Assembly (NCBI GenBank): GCA_016802295.1
Contig: JAESIW010000138.1
Span: 1,373,904-1,437,903 of the forward strand
Direction: 5' to 3'
Length of the DNA: 64,000 nucleotides
Origin: Brachionus rotundiformis
Taxonomy: Eukaryota > Rotifera > Eurotatoria > Ploima > Brachionidae
Below the pieces are notes generated by a model. It was not told the DNA's origin, ran no database searches, and was given only the letters and a program-made list of their open reading frames with translations. Shown piece by piece: positions 22,546 through 34,850 of this stretch (positions are counted from its first letter, which is position 1; each line of letters begins with the position of its first letter). Made by a program: the position numbers and the translations under genes.

Positions 22546-22800
22546 ATCAAAAATGCCAAAGCTCAAGTTCAGAAGGAGCAAAACATGTTCCGTGAATTGT
22601 AGCACTTGGTACATGCTTTATACCACCAAAATTATGATACTGCAACACTCTGCAATAAGTCTGCAAAATTCAGAACTTTGTGAATTTTAGTACAAAAACA
22701 ATAACAAAATATCAAAAAGGCGTAAGTTGAAACACTTGGTTCATACTTTGGACACAAAGTTCTGAATTTGCTCCTTCTAAACCTGAGCTCTGGCATTTAT
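22546..22800. repeat. Imperfect foldback repeat
   Basis: Left arm near 22551-22578 (AAATGCCAAAGCTCAAGTTC, AGAAGGAGC) is mirrored at about 22770-22800 (reversed: AAATGCCAGAGCTCAGGTTT, AGAAGGAGC). A nested inverted pair, AAATTCAGAACTTTGTG and CACAAAGTTCTGAATTT, lies at about 22668 and 22752. A CACTTGGT(A/T)CAT(G/A)CTTT motif occurs twice directly (about 22603 and 22718). Non-coding; probably a composite or old MITE. Confidence 0.55.
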
Positions 22801-22859
22801 ATCTAAATTAAATTTTTTGAATTTTTTTACAAAATCTGAGAAAATTAGATAAATGTTAT

Positions 22860-23072
22860 TACCGTATTCCTTTGCAAATAAGTTCCCCTCTAAGACCCTT
22901 TTTTTAAAAGCTATTCAAAAATGGCTTAGTTCTATCTATGTTGCTTTCTTGTAAAGCATACTTAGATCTTTATGTAATATCTAATTTGAAGAAAATTTTC
23001 TATCATCTAAGGGCTTAAAATCTTCAAAAAAGACACGATTTTGGGAGCACCTATTTACAAGGGCTTACGGTA
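22860..23072. mobile_element. MITE with TACCGTA termini (second copy at 47217)
   Basis: Ends are inverted: TACCGTATTCCTTTGCAAAT on the left; the right end reversed gives TACCGTAAGCCCTTGTAAAT. The body (TTTAAAAGCTATTCAAAA, GTTGCTTTCTTGTAAAGC, CATCTAAGGGCTTAAA, AAGACACGATT) recurs at 47217-47411 with scattered substitutions. That two-copy match shows a dispersed family rather than a chance palindrome. No coding sequence. Confidence 0.7.
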
Positions 23073-24477
23073 GGAATTGAATGCTTAAATGTTGTAAATT
23101 TTAACATTAATCTCTTGATCACAAAGCAATTTATAAGTCTTGAGTAGAAAAATCTAAAAGTGTTTTCACCATTTACTGATTTTGATGTTAGTTCTATCAG
23201 ATTCTCACTGTTCCTAAAATTATATTTCAAATTTCTTGAGTTATTCTTCTTCTAATTCGCTGTTAAATTTTCAGGTGAATTATGAAAAACGAGTCTTTTT
23301 TGAGAAAAAGCAAAAGATTGTGGATCAGTAATCTAAATTTGGCAAAACGTCTTAAAAAACTGCATTTTTACAAAAGTTGATAAATAAAAAAATATCTTTT
23401 AATACTGAATACATTTCTATAATATATTTACTTAAATTTTGATAATTTACATATTTATCGTTCAATTTTCCATATTTATTTTCTATAAATTTCAATATAT
23501 TTTCAAGAGACTGCTTTTTGTATATTATATAATTCGATTAAATTTAACCCTTTTTAAATTTATGTCCATTTATGGCTATGGACAAATATGGTTATGGTCA
23601 AGCATAGAAATGTTTATCTTTTATTTTATTCGACTGGTACAGTGCAAATGCCAAATGATAAATTTTTAGAATTTAAACTATTTCTAGAACAATTTCTAGA
23701 CCTTTGGAAAAAAAATTATTTATATATTTTGCCCTAAAATTTTTTTCCAAAAATTTTTAACATTGCCAATTTTGTGCATCTATATTATGCAAACTGTAAA
23801 TCCAATCATATGATTTATACAGTCATTTAAAATAATTCAGTTTAAAAAATTGGTTTAAATATTTATATGGTTAAAATAAAGTTAGCTCATAGAGGCTTTT
23901 ATTTTAATCAATTATTACGGCCATTAATCATTAAGAATTTCTTTACTTTAATATGATTAAAATTTTTGTGCATGGTCAGTAAACTGATTTGCGAACTTAT
24001 ATCTTTTTTATTTCCATTCTAGATCGATTTTTATTTTATAATTTTTCTGTCTGTTAACCTAAATTTAATAAACAAATAAATGAAAATAATTTATTTCTAA
24101 ATTTAACTAAATAATTGTAAAATCTAGATACTAGACAATTTTGTTAAATTTTCATATTGTTGATTTTAAAATTATCTATACTAATGTAAAAATATACTTT
24201 ATCATGTATTTAGCTTTTGTAATTATTTTGATAATTAATTATCTAATTTATATTTGAAGATTTTACCTTCAATTTCTTAAAATGATTGAACAATTAATTT
24301 TAGAAATTAGAAAATATTTTTTTAAAGCAAAAAAAAATATTGATAATAAATTATTTATAATTATTAATCTTAATAATTATAGATATCCCAACAAAAATTT
24401 AACCAGAACGAGACTAAATAAAATAATCCAAGTTTTTTTTTCAATTAAAATTAAGAAAAAAAAATTTAATATTCTGT

Positions 24478-27169
24478 CTATTTATTTCCGTACAAAACTT
24501 CTCTCATTCTGTTCAATGCCGAACCAGCTTTGAACCATTCGATTTGTCCCTCGTTCATAGTGTGCAATAGTTGAATTTTATCAACTGAACCATCTTCATG
24601 CTTAATGTGACACTCAACAGGCTATGGAAAATAATTAATATTTACTTTTTAGAATAAAATGATTTAGTTTTTACTTTTCCAGGAGCCAATTCTTTCAGAC
24701 CGACCAAAGATATTTTATCACTTGGTTTGATTTTGTCATAATCGCTTGGCTCGGCAAATCTCAATGGCAACAAACCTTGTTTTTTCAAATTTGTCTCATG
24801 AATACGAGCAAAACTCTTTACAATTATGGCACGGCCACCCAAGTGTCTAGGCTCCAAAGCAGCATGTTCTCTCGAGCTTCCTTCACCATAATTGTCATCT
24901 CCGACAGCTACCCATCCCAATCCTTTTGATTTATAGTATCTTGCCACATCTGGCACTTTACCATATTCGCCTGTAAGTTGATTTTTAAGATTGTTAGCTT
25001 CACCATTTTCGTCATTGATTGCTCCAATGAACATGTTATTTGAAATATTGTCCAAGTGACCTCTGTATTTGAGCCATGGACCAGCAGCTGAAATGTGATC
25101 AGTGGTGCATTTGCCTCTAATTTTGATCAATACTGGCAGATCGACCAAATCGTTGCCATTCCATTTATCGAATGGCTCGAGCAATTGAAGACGCTGAGAA
25201 TTTGGATCAACATCTACTTTCACATTTGTGCTGTTGTCAGGTGGTGCTTGATATGTATCAACACCGGGATCGAATCCACGGCTTGGCAAAGTATCACCAT
25301 GTGGTGCTTGCAGTTTGAACTTTTGACCATCACTTCCGGTCAATTCGTCAGTAAGTGGATTGAATCTTAAATCACCACTAAGTGCCAAAGCAGTAACTAA
25401 TTCAGGTGATGTGACAAAAGCGTGGGTTTGCGGGTTGGCATCGTTACGAGCTGTAAAATTTCTGTTATAGGACGTAACAATGGTATTTTTATCTCCTTTT
25501 TTGACATCTTGTCTATCCCATTGACCAATGCATGGACCGCAAGCATTCGCCAACACAACACCGCCAAATTCTTCGAATATTTTAGCAATACCATCTCGCT
25601 CAATTGTGGCTCTAATCTGCTCCGAGCCTGGTGTAATGGTAAATTTAGATTTAGCCTTAAGACCGTGATCCAATGCTTGTTTGGCAACACTTGCCGCTCT
25701 GGTCATATCTTCATAGCTCGAGTTTGTACAACTTCCAATCAAGCCGACTCGAATGTCAGTTGGCCATCCATTTTTGACTGCCTCTTCGCCCACTTTATCT
25801 ATTGGGTTGGCCAAATCTGGAGTAAATGGTCCATTTATATGTGGTTTTAAATCATCCAAATTGATCTCAATTACCTTATCGTACTCAGCACCTGAATCAG
25901 CTCTCAAAAAGTCCGAATACTCAGTGGCAAATTGAGCGATATCTTGTCTACCTGTTGAGACCAAGTAGTCAGCCATGCGCTTGTTAAATGGAAATACAGA
26001 TGTAGTGGCTCCTATTTCAGCTCCCATATTGCAAATTGTTCCCATGCCAGTGCATGAAATCGAGTCAACACCAGGTCCAAAGTATTCAACAATGGCTCCA
26101 GTGCCTCCTTTTACAGTCAAAATGCCAGCCAGTTTAAGAATCACATCTTTGGACGAAGTCCATCCGCTCAAGTTGCCAGTGAGACGAACTCCAATCACTT
26201 TTGGACACTTGAGCTCCCAAGGCAAACCAGCCATTACATCCACAGCATCGGCACCACCTACACCAATGCACAAACCACCTAAACCACCACCATTGGGAGT
26301 ATGCGAATCAGTACCAATCAGCAAAACGCCTGGGAAAGCATAGTTTTCCAATATTATTTGATGAATGATACCACTTCCTGGTTTCCAAAAACCAACGCCA
26401 TATTTGGCTCCTGAAGTCGAGAGAAAGTTGTACACCTCTCGGTTCAAATCAACAGCTCGGGCCAAATCTTTTTGACCACCGATTTGCGCCTCGATCAAGT
26501 GATCGCAATGAATCGTCGATGGCACCTGAACTTTGGGTATACCAGAAGATATAAATTGAAGCATGGCCATTTGAGCAGTTGCGTCCTGCATAGCAACTCG
26601 ATCAGGCCTTAGTTTCAGATAGGAATTGCCCCTTTCTATTTCCTTTATAAAATGGTCAAAGTGAATATGAATTATTAAAAGAATGGTACGGCTTTCATGT
26701 CCGCAAGCTATACACGCTAAAAGCAAACTTCTTAAACTAAAGCGCACATGAACTTGCCTTTTTTAATTCTTCCAAATTAAAAAAAAAGATAATTTTGGGT
26801 CTTTTTTTTGATAGATGACAAATTAAAATTAGATTTTAATCATTGTCCAAGACCCGTTAAATCTCAGTTAAATTTTTTACTCACTTGGCCCTCTGGGTCG
26901 TTTAAATGGGAGTAGAGAATCTTTTCGGACAGAGTCAATGGTCGATTCAGTCGACTCTTGACTACGCTCAGTGTAGCGCTCAGCTTTTCATAAGGTACAT
27001 AGTTGTTTGGCTCAAATTTGCTCAAGGCAACCTAAAGAGATAATTTTTGTTTTACTTTACATTCTAAATGGACACTTAAAGTTGTCACTTGGCGCGATTT
27101 GGCGGCAAAAAATGGATTGCTTGTGTGCAAGCAGCGTTTGAATGTTACATTCAATGCTGTGTAACGCAT
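24478..27169 (-). CDS. ACO2: Mitochondrial aconitate hydratase (four exons)
   Basis: Citric-acid-cycle enzyme interconverting citrate and isocitrate with a [4Fe-4S] cluster in the mitochondrial matrix. Exons (minus) 27169-27089, 27031-26885, 26642-24675 and 24621-24478 join in phase 0 at GT..AG sites and encode 779 residues, the usual length. Exon 1 is a basic mitochondrial presequence (MRYTALNVTFKRCLHTSN). Exon 2 reads YVPYEKLSATLSVVKSRLNR, PLTLSEKILYSHL. Exon 3 holds the catalytic core: RPDRVAMQDATAQMA, GTDSHTPNGGGLG, GSCTNSSYEDM (first cluster Cys), ANACGPCIGQW (other two cluster Cys), TSYNRNFTARND, and GDDNYGEGSSREHAALEPRH in the swivelling domain. Exon 4 ends with EGQIEWFKAGSALN. Everything expected is present. 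Its codon use is moderately AT-rich, typical of this window. Confidence 0.97.
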
Positions 27170-28098
27170 TTTTATCTATAATTAGTTCAAATTTTATAAT
27201 AAATAAAACGAAATTTAAGGTATTATATTTTAAATTTTTATTTTTAATTTTTGATTAACATATAGTTGCTCAGAGAAAAGAGTTTAAACAATCTTGAACT
27301 GACGCTATAAATTGGAATTAAAGCATGCTTTGGTGCAAAATCATGCAAGCTAATGTATACGCTTGTTTTAGAGTCTGATTTGGTATGATAGCTGCTACCT
27401 GTTTACATAATAAACTTTACTTTTATTGAATAAAGGAAATTAATTTTAATAAAACTTTTTGTTTTTTTTTAATTAAATCAAAAAAATTATTTTTTTTTTA
27501 TTTTTTTTACTTCACATAATAATCGTTAAGTGTGGAAAAAAGCATGTCTTTTAATCAAATATCTGGTTCTAATATTCATTTTTATTAAATATTAAAAATA
27601 TATAATTTTAAAAATTTTCAAGGTTTAAATTTATAGAATATAAAATTTCAATCAGTTGTTTAAATGACAATTTTGTGAAAAATAAATCAATGAATATCAA
27701 TTTAAATATTAAAATAGAAAAATTTTGATGAATGAGCATTTGGATAAAATTTTGCTAAATTGGCATACATTTTATGCAAAAAGTAACTTCTAAACAAAAT
27801 AAATTTCGAATTAGTGGTATTTTTTTAAATCTAATTAAATAATTGAAAAATTTTATTAAAATTCAATAGAATAATTGAAGTGTTTTTAAATGATTTTGCG
27901 ACGCTAGCCTTTTAATTAACCTTGGTAAATTAAAAAGAAAAATTCTCTCAGGCTATTTAATTTTAAAATTAAATAATCTAACTTAAGTCAAATTTTAAAA
28001 ATATATATAAACTAGGTTAGTTGTAATAAATCTCCATAAATAAAAATCTAAATAATAAACAGACATAACAATTTATTTAGAAAACATTTATTAAATAA
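27170..28098. other. Intergenic region, nothing recognised
   Basis: A/T-rich DNA between the start of aconitase and the end of the CNP-like gene. It should contain the aconitase promoter (adjacent to 27169) and the CNP 3' flank. No repeat, RNA gene or open frame of note. Confidence 0.4.
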
Positions 28099-29429
28099 TT
28101 AATACTGAGCTGCAAAAAAAGATGGTATTTTGATTATTTTTTTAAGTTTAGCATAGCATAAGCACTGACCAAAATAAAAAAAATTGTATTCATCGGCTTC
28201 GAAATTTGTGTAATTTTTGTTTGTCTGAAGCAATTTTAAACTAATAAGATCGATGCCAGACTTATGAGCACTGATATTTGGTTCTAAAGCAATGGTTAAA
28301 TGAGCTCTATCAGCATACTTAAGTTTATCGAATGTATTTTCATTATTTAGAAGCTTTTTTTGCATCACTTCTTTCATCTCTTCTTCGTTTAAATCATTTT
28401 GCCACAAATTGCCAACATTTCCTAGGCGAACATCAGCTGCAATTGACCGATCTGTAATAGAAAAGCCCACAATTTCAATGAAGTACACTTTTCCCATACT
28501 TTGGTTTACTTCTAAATCAAAAAAATATTCTTTGGCATCATTGCTCTCTTTACCAAAATATTTAGCAGTACAGTGTAATTGATCTTGGCTTGAAATCTCA
28601 AACAATTGGTCAAAATGAATATTTTTTTTTATCTTTTTAAAGTCATTCCTAATTTCTGGCATATTTAAACAGTCTTGGAAACATTTTTTAGCTTTGCTAC
28701 ATATTGATTTAGAGTCTGTTTGATTCAAATACCAGGCGTAATAACGTGGTATTATAAGCTCGAACGAATCCAGTTTTTTTTGTATAGTTGCTTTGCTAAT
28801 ATTGTGTTTGCACATCTCTTAAATTAATTAAGAATATACAATATAACTTGGATTAATTAGATTGTATACCATTAAGCTTATTGACATCATATTTGTGACT
28901 TGATCGAGCTTCTATCAATAAAACCAAGTAGTTAAACTCTTTGGCAATGCGGATTAGAGGTGCAATTTCTTCAAAAGACAAATGGGTGTCGTCTGCAATC
29001 ACACATTTTATTCCTATTCTTTATTTCTATGGTTTAATAAAAGATACATCTTATTATTAGTTTGACATTTACCTGCATGATTCCCTCACCTTTTGCTGCA
29101 TATACATCCGACATTCTTCTACTTTTTCTTTTTTGAATTTATAAACGCCCATCTCATCGGTGAAAAATTCATCTCCTTCACATATTTCACAGTCATCATA
29201 GACTTGAGAAATGCGACCAGCTAATGTCGACTTGCCAGAGCCTGGTACTCCTCTGTTTATAAACAAAATCTGTCAATTATTGTCTCAAATAGATGCTTCA
29301 ATAGGAAAAATTTTAAAAGCTAACTTTGGAATTTTTAAGGAAATCTATGGTAATCGGATCGGCCAGAAAACAATAATCATTAAGTTTTAAATTCAAATCG
29401 GATAATATCTGAAAATGTTCATTTAGCAT
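28099..29429 (-). CDS. CNP: 2',3'-cyclic-nucleotide 3'-phosphodiesterase (CNP-like, four exons)
   Basis: Enzyme that opens 2',3'-cyclic nucleotides to 2'-nucleotides, joined to an N-terminal polynucleotide-kinase-like P-loop domain. Exons (minus) 29429-29325, 29269-29073, 29018-28870 and 28817-28099 fit phases 0, 2 and 1 and give 389 residues. Exon 1 ends in CFLADPITIDFLKNSK, matching the lead-in to the P-loop in vertebrate CNP. Exon 2 has ILFINRGVPGSGKSTLAGRI (Walker A). Exon 3 has KCVIADDTHLSFEEIAPLI and YLVLLIEARSS. Exon 4 carries the two H-x-T motifs of the 2H phosphoesterase fold, HCTAK (about residue 232) and HLTIA (about residue 323), plus PNISAHKSGIDLI. It ends PSFFAAQY and lacks the C-terminal CaaX prenylation box that tethers mammalian CNP to membranes, so it may be soluble. 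Confidence 0.92.
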
Positions 29430-32036
29430 TTTAAATTCATTAATAATTTATTTTAATTTTTTTTCAAAATAATATTTAATAAGCTCTTGTATATTGTTAT
29501 CGCATATATCAAGAAAGACTTTTGAAAATTTTAATTTATTTTATATACTCAACAAATAATATCCGCAATTTACAATTAATCTTATCATTTTCATTGCAAT
29601 TTTTATATATATGAAATTTAGTATGAGTTTTTTTTTCTTATTAAAACTTTCAAAAAGTACAATAAATTGAAAATTTACATAAATAATAGAAAGGTTAAAG
29701 TAATTAAGTATTAAAAGAGAGTAAAATATTTTATTTTTTAATAATCAAGTCAAGTAGAGTTCAAAATTTAAAATAAAACAAACGATCTTTAACATTTTGT
29801 CTAAATAGAATTTATTTTTGTTTATTAAATAGCCATTATTGGCATATGGTTAAAATCTAGGATAATAATTAATATAAGAATAGATATATTTGTCTTTATT
29901 GTATATAAAGGATTACAATTAAGCTGATAGACATGCAAAATGAGATAATCTCTTATGTAGACTATAAACCTAAATACGTGAGCTAAAAATATAAAAATGA
30001 ATTTATATTTCTTTAATTAAAAGAGAATAGCTTTATTCTGTTAATGTATTTTGTTTTGTTTGGCACACTTAAGTCAATGTATTGATTAATGACTGACCGA
30101 TAATGGTCATAAAGTAACTTTATGAATAGTTAGTTAGTTGAGACAGTCTTTTAATTGGGTTAAATGACAATTAAAATTGAACTAAATTTGATCAATTTAA
30201 AAAAATTTCCACAAGCTTAGCTTTTAACCCGGAATTTGAAGACAATTTATGACGCATCATCACTTGGACCTAATATTTCTCCAAACGCATAATTTACTCG
30301 AGTTAAATAAACTATTTTATGAAAATTTTATTAATTTTTATCATTTGCTGCATTTTAAAATTAAACTCGATTTATTTATCTCTAATTTGTATTTGTATAC
30401 TTAATAGTTTCAATCATTATCTTTCGCATAGATGATGGATATCTATCTCTAGCCGAGATGAACTAGTTACAAAAATTATGCGTTTTTTTTCTCTTTCTCT
30501 CTCTCTTTGCTTATTTAGAAAACATAAACACCAATACTTGAATTAAAATTATAATTTTTTATATTTTGATATCAAAGAGCTTTATGAAATTTTTACAACA
30601 ATCCAGTTTTTAAGACCTTCCGATTAAATTAGATCAAATTTTCGGTGTCAATAGAAGAAGAACTAATTGGACAAAGTCAAGCACTTGATTTCAACCAGAG
30701 GGTAAAAAAATAAAATAATTTTTATTCGTTTTAATAAATTACTTAAATAAAAAATAAAATAAACTATGTCACTGAGACTAATTAATTTAGATCGGACAAG
30801 TAAAAGGGTTCCTAAGGGCTCGGGCTAAGCCTTACTTCATATGAATCCGTTTTTAGGGACCTTTTTGTGTTCTTGATGAGTGTACCAGTTCCTGTACACT
30901 TATTTTTCCTAAGCAAATGATTGTATCACTGCTAAAAATTGTAACAGCTTTAAGTACAAATACAATATCTATTATTCAATAAAGTTTATTGTTTAAAAGC
31001 TTTATTTAAGTAATTGAACATTCTGAAGTTATAAGAATGGAATCGAAATTTATATCTGTAGGCTCGTGTTGAGAACACAGGCTTTTAATTAAGTCAAGAT
31101 GTGAGTTGAGTGATAAATATATTTGTCAGCATTTAGAAGCCTATCTGAGGGACCTCATTTCTCCGTGATCCATTGACCTTCAATACTACTTGGAAGTTGT
31201 GGTCACTTTTTAAGAACATAGAAATTTTCGCATTTGAAAAAGTGATCTAAATCCTTAAAGTATCAAGACAAAATTTTAGTCACTTTTTTAAAATGGAATA
31301 TTTTCGAAAATGAGAAGCCTCTTGATGGCCGAACTTTCTTTTATTTGATGAAATACGGCACTTCTTACCTATCCATGTGCACCAGTTGATAAGTTGATGA
31401 CTGAATGAGTTGATTTATTTAAAAAATAAAATAAACTACTAATTAAGAGCAAGGCCTAGATATTTGACAAATACTAGGGTTCCCAAGGGCTCGAACTAAG
31501 CCCTACTTCAAATATACGCAAACTTTCTAATTGCTCACCTAATTGGTCTGTGGCAAAATTTCAAACTTCTATCCACATAAAGATATCTGCAATAGAAATT
31601 AAATTTTGGTCAATTTTAAAGCATTAATTGTTGTGTGTTGTTCAAGAGAGATCCAAGTTTATTTTTAAAGCAAATATATAAACTTGTTTTAAAATGGAAA
31701 AAAAAAGAAACTCAAATAAAAAGAAAAACAAGATTAAAATTTAAACATTTATTTTTAGAAAAATTTACACTTAATTTTTTTAAATAGAAAAAAAAATTAA
31801 TTTAATTCAAAGAGTTTATATTATTATTATTTTTATTTGAAAAGAGAACGAGAAAGAGAGAGAGAGAGAAAGAATAATTCCAAATTGATTTACGTAATAG
31901 TAGCAATCGTTTCTCATTCATACATTATTATGTTTATATGTACATACATTAGCCAACTTAAAAAAAAATATATACAAAATAAAATATTAGAAAAAATCTT
32001 ATTTTGTTCTAAATATTAATAGATATAAATGATAGG
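29430..32036. other. Intergenic region with two related retroelement tails
   Basis: A/T-rich with no gene seen. Two direct copies of one segment lie at about 30735-30850 and 31417-31515: AAAAAATAAAATAAACTA, then GGGTTCCTAAGGGCTCGGGC (or the variant with CCCAAGGGCTCGAAC), then CTAAGCC(T/C)TACTTCA. Read on the minus strand they end in a TTTATTTTATTTTTTAAATA tail, as expected for retroelement 3' ends. A GA-rich tract (31848-31874) precedes the ASPP gene. A 60-codon frame over it is not convincing. Confidence 0.45.
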
Positions 32037-34850
32037 ATGAATTCTGTGCTGCACAATCAGCTAAACTACCAGAAGGACATGAACGAAATGTCGATCAGCG
32101 AGCTGCAGGACATAGCGTACAGACAGCAGCAGCAGATCGAGATAAACAACCAGCTGCTGCAGGCCAAAGAGAAGCGGCTCAAGATGCTCAAACAGGAGGA
32201 GGAGAAGAACGCCAAGTTGTCGCAGATGAGCCAGCAGGGCGCTGGCGAGACAAACAAAATCGAGTCCCTGAAGCAAAACGTGCTCGGCCAGGAGCTCAAG
32301 ATATTCAAGCTCAAACAGCTCAGGAACCAGATACTCGAGTACAAGCTGTCCAATTCGAACATGTACTCCGAGCTTGACCTGATCAAGAATTTGTTTGAGC
32401 AAAAAGAGCGCGAGCTGTACCAGTCGATAAACAAAGTGGCCGAGTTGACCAAGCAAATTGAGCAACTGCGCCGCATTAAGCAGGGAAACAAGACCAGCTT
32501 GAGCAATGTGAATGTGTCCGAGCTCGATCGGCTCAAACAGGAACTGCAGATCAGAAACAAGCTGAATGAACAACAGGCAAAGAAAATAGTCCAGCAGCAC
32601 GAGCTGTTCAACAAGAAACAAAACGAGGTGCTTCATTTGGACAAGCGGATCGAGGAGCTCAAGCACAAAATAGCCTGCAAGCGACACAAGCTGAGCGCAC
32701 AGCCGGGCCAGCCGCTCACTTTGCCCATACAAAATCAGCCTCCCGGCGATTGTGACGCCAAGAGTTCGCCGTCCAAGCAAACGGCCAAATTTGCCACCAA
32801 ACAAGAAATAGCCAACACATACATGAACAAGGATGCCTATCAGAAATACCAAGCTATCAAGCTTGTCAATCAGTTCAAGGACGAAGAGTCCGAGTCCTCG
32901 GCCAGTCTGCCCTCGTCCAGCTCGTCTGTCATCTCACTATCGCCTCAGACCAAAACAGACACGGCCACTGACCGACAGGAAGCGTCCGACCTGCCCTCTC
33001 ATCTCAAGCTCGAATTTGACAAAATCAAATACTTGCCCGACATGGTCAAGACAATTAAAAAACGACACTCGATTAGCGAAATGGAATCGTCAAACACACA
33101 AGCACCAAATTCATACCAGAAAATACTCGAAAAGCACCACAATCAATTGGTTAAGATACCGGAAAATGTGGCCGAGTCTAGTCCAGTAATGTCCAGTTTT
33201 AAGCCGGACATATTCTCAAACGAGAATACGTTTAACAGTAGCTCGAGCAATTCGGTCAAATTGAGCACGTTTGTGCCGGATAAAAAGCAAGCTGTCGAAC
33301 AAGCGAAAACAATCAAATCGACTAAATCGATTATAAAATTGAGTGGCGCTAGTTCGGACAGCTCGCGTAGAGTTAACTTTGATCCGCACGCGCTTCTATT
33401 GGACGCGGCGGTCGAAGGCGAGCTAGACTTGGTCAAAAAGTGTTCATTTCAAATAAAAAATGTCTCTGAGCCAAATGACGAGGGCATAACTGCTTTGCAC
33501 AATTCGGTGTGTGCCGGTCATTTTGACATAGTCCGCTTTTTGGTCGAGTCCGGTTGCGACATTAACTATGCCGATAATGACGGATGGACGCCGTTGCATT
33601 GTGCCGCTAGCTGTAATAATTTACAAATGATCAAGTTTTTGATCGAGAATGGAGCTAGTGTGTTCGCTACGACAATAAGCGATAATGAGACAGCGATTAA
33701 AAAGTGCGAGGAAGACGAAGAGGGCTATCAGATGTGCTTTGATTATTTGCTCAGTGTACAGCAGGGAATGGGCAACAAAGAGTGCAATAATAGCCTGGTA
33801 CATGCGTTGTATTCGTATGAGCCAGTAGAGCATGACGAGCTTAGATTCGACATGCATGATCAGCTCGTCGTGTTGGACAAGCACGAGCGAGATGGCGAAG
33901 CAAATGATGGATGGTGGACCTGTAGATTAGTTAACGATCAGAGCAAGAGTGGTCTAGTGCCTAAAAATTATCTTGGTGTAAGTATTGGCCTATGTTGTGT
34001 GCAAGTTCTGTTTAACTGATAAAATAAAAGACAAATAACGTGTCACCTCGTTGACAAATATTGCACAATTGCAATTTTTTTCAATGACTACATGCGTTAA
34101 TAATTTACCCATTTCTGTTAAGACACAATATTTAGTCGATGCACATATTACTACTTGCATATTGTTTTAATGGTAATCTACAAGTGTCAGTTTTTCTATT
34201 GTAATCCTATATTTGTAATTAAGCATATTTTTGATTAGATAATGTTTTATTAAATTATTATTTAATCTAAGTTTAAGTCCCGTGGACAATTTGAAATAAA
34301 AATTGATAGATAATTAAATATCCATTTTACAATAAAGTAAAAAATTAAGTTTGTTATATACAAAAAAATGATTAAGATTATACAACATACAATATTCTAT
34401 TAAATAAAAATAGTATTTAATCGAGTCGGTTAGTCCATACAATTAAGGCACCTTTCAATCAAAACAACACTGAATGCTAAACCATATTCAGTGCAATCAA
34501 TATGAATCAGATCTTCTACTTTTGATAACTGTTTAATAAAAGAAGTATTCTCTCTATCAAATATCTTGTAATCTTTCCTTAAGAATTCAAATACGTCTTT
34601 ACATAAATAATGATAATGTGTTTTAACTATATAAAATAAATTAAGATTTATTTTTGTTTATTGATATACCGTGGAAATTCTAAAATATTAATTTTTATAG
34701 CTGAATAGTCAATTTTATTCAGATCACATTATTTTTAATAATCAACTTAAAATTTAGACTATATATTTATTAATTTAATTTTTTTTTAAGATTTACCCAA
34801 GGATTAAAGAAAATGTGTACAAAGATCACGAAGAATCGACTATTTGTTAG
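32037..34850 (+). CDS. ASPP-family protein (p53/PP1 regulator; ankyrin repeats and SH3)
   Basis: Homologue of the apoptosis-stimulating proteins of p53 (PPP1R13B/TP53BP2/PPP1R13L). Exons 32037-33977 and 34791-34850 join in phase 0 (GGT|GTAAGT; TTTTAAG|ATT), giving 666 residues. Residues about 10-215 are coiled coil, rich in Gln/Lys/Leu/Glu. The middle is Ser/Pro/Gln low complexity. RRVNFDPHALLLDAAVEGEL (about residue 443 on) contains the RVxF docking motif for protein phosphatase 1, as in ASPP proteins. Ankyrin repeats follow (NDEGITALHNSVCAGHFDIV; DNDGWTPLHCAASCNNLQM), then the SH3 domain (HALYSYEPVEHDELRFDMHD, GWWTCRLVN, GLVPKNYLG) and the short last exon IYPRIKENVYKDHEESTIC, equivalent to the family's terminal LYPRIK segment. 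The N-terminal ubiquitin-like domain of ASPP1/2 is not seen, so upstream exons may exist. Exon 1 has GC-rich codons. Confidence 0.93.

Larger units (their letters stand above)
21731..24477. other. Intergenic region with two foldback elements
   Basis: It starts with a GC-rich 100-base continuation after the zinc-finger stop, then a TTATC repeat (21859-21876), a long A/T-rich stretch, and the two elements listed separately (22546-22800 and 22860-23072). Open frames at 23439-23669 and 24282-24533 are A/T-driven with no recognisable domain and I do not call them genes. Confidence 0.45.

Noticed and set aside
24282..24533. 83-codon plus frame overlapping the last aconitase exon
   Set aside because: Lys/Asn/Ile-rich A/T artefact that runs antisense into aconitase.
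32061..32852. Long minus-strand Leu/Val-rich frames opposite ASPP exon 1
   Set aside because: Low-stop antisense frames caused by the GC-rich coiled-coil codons; no domain and no start context.
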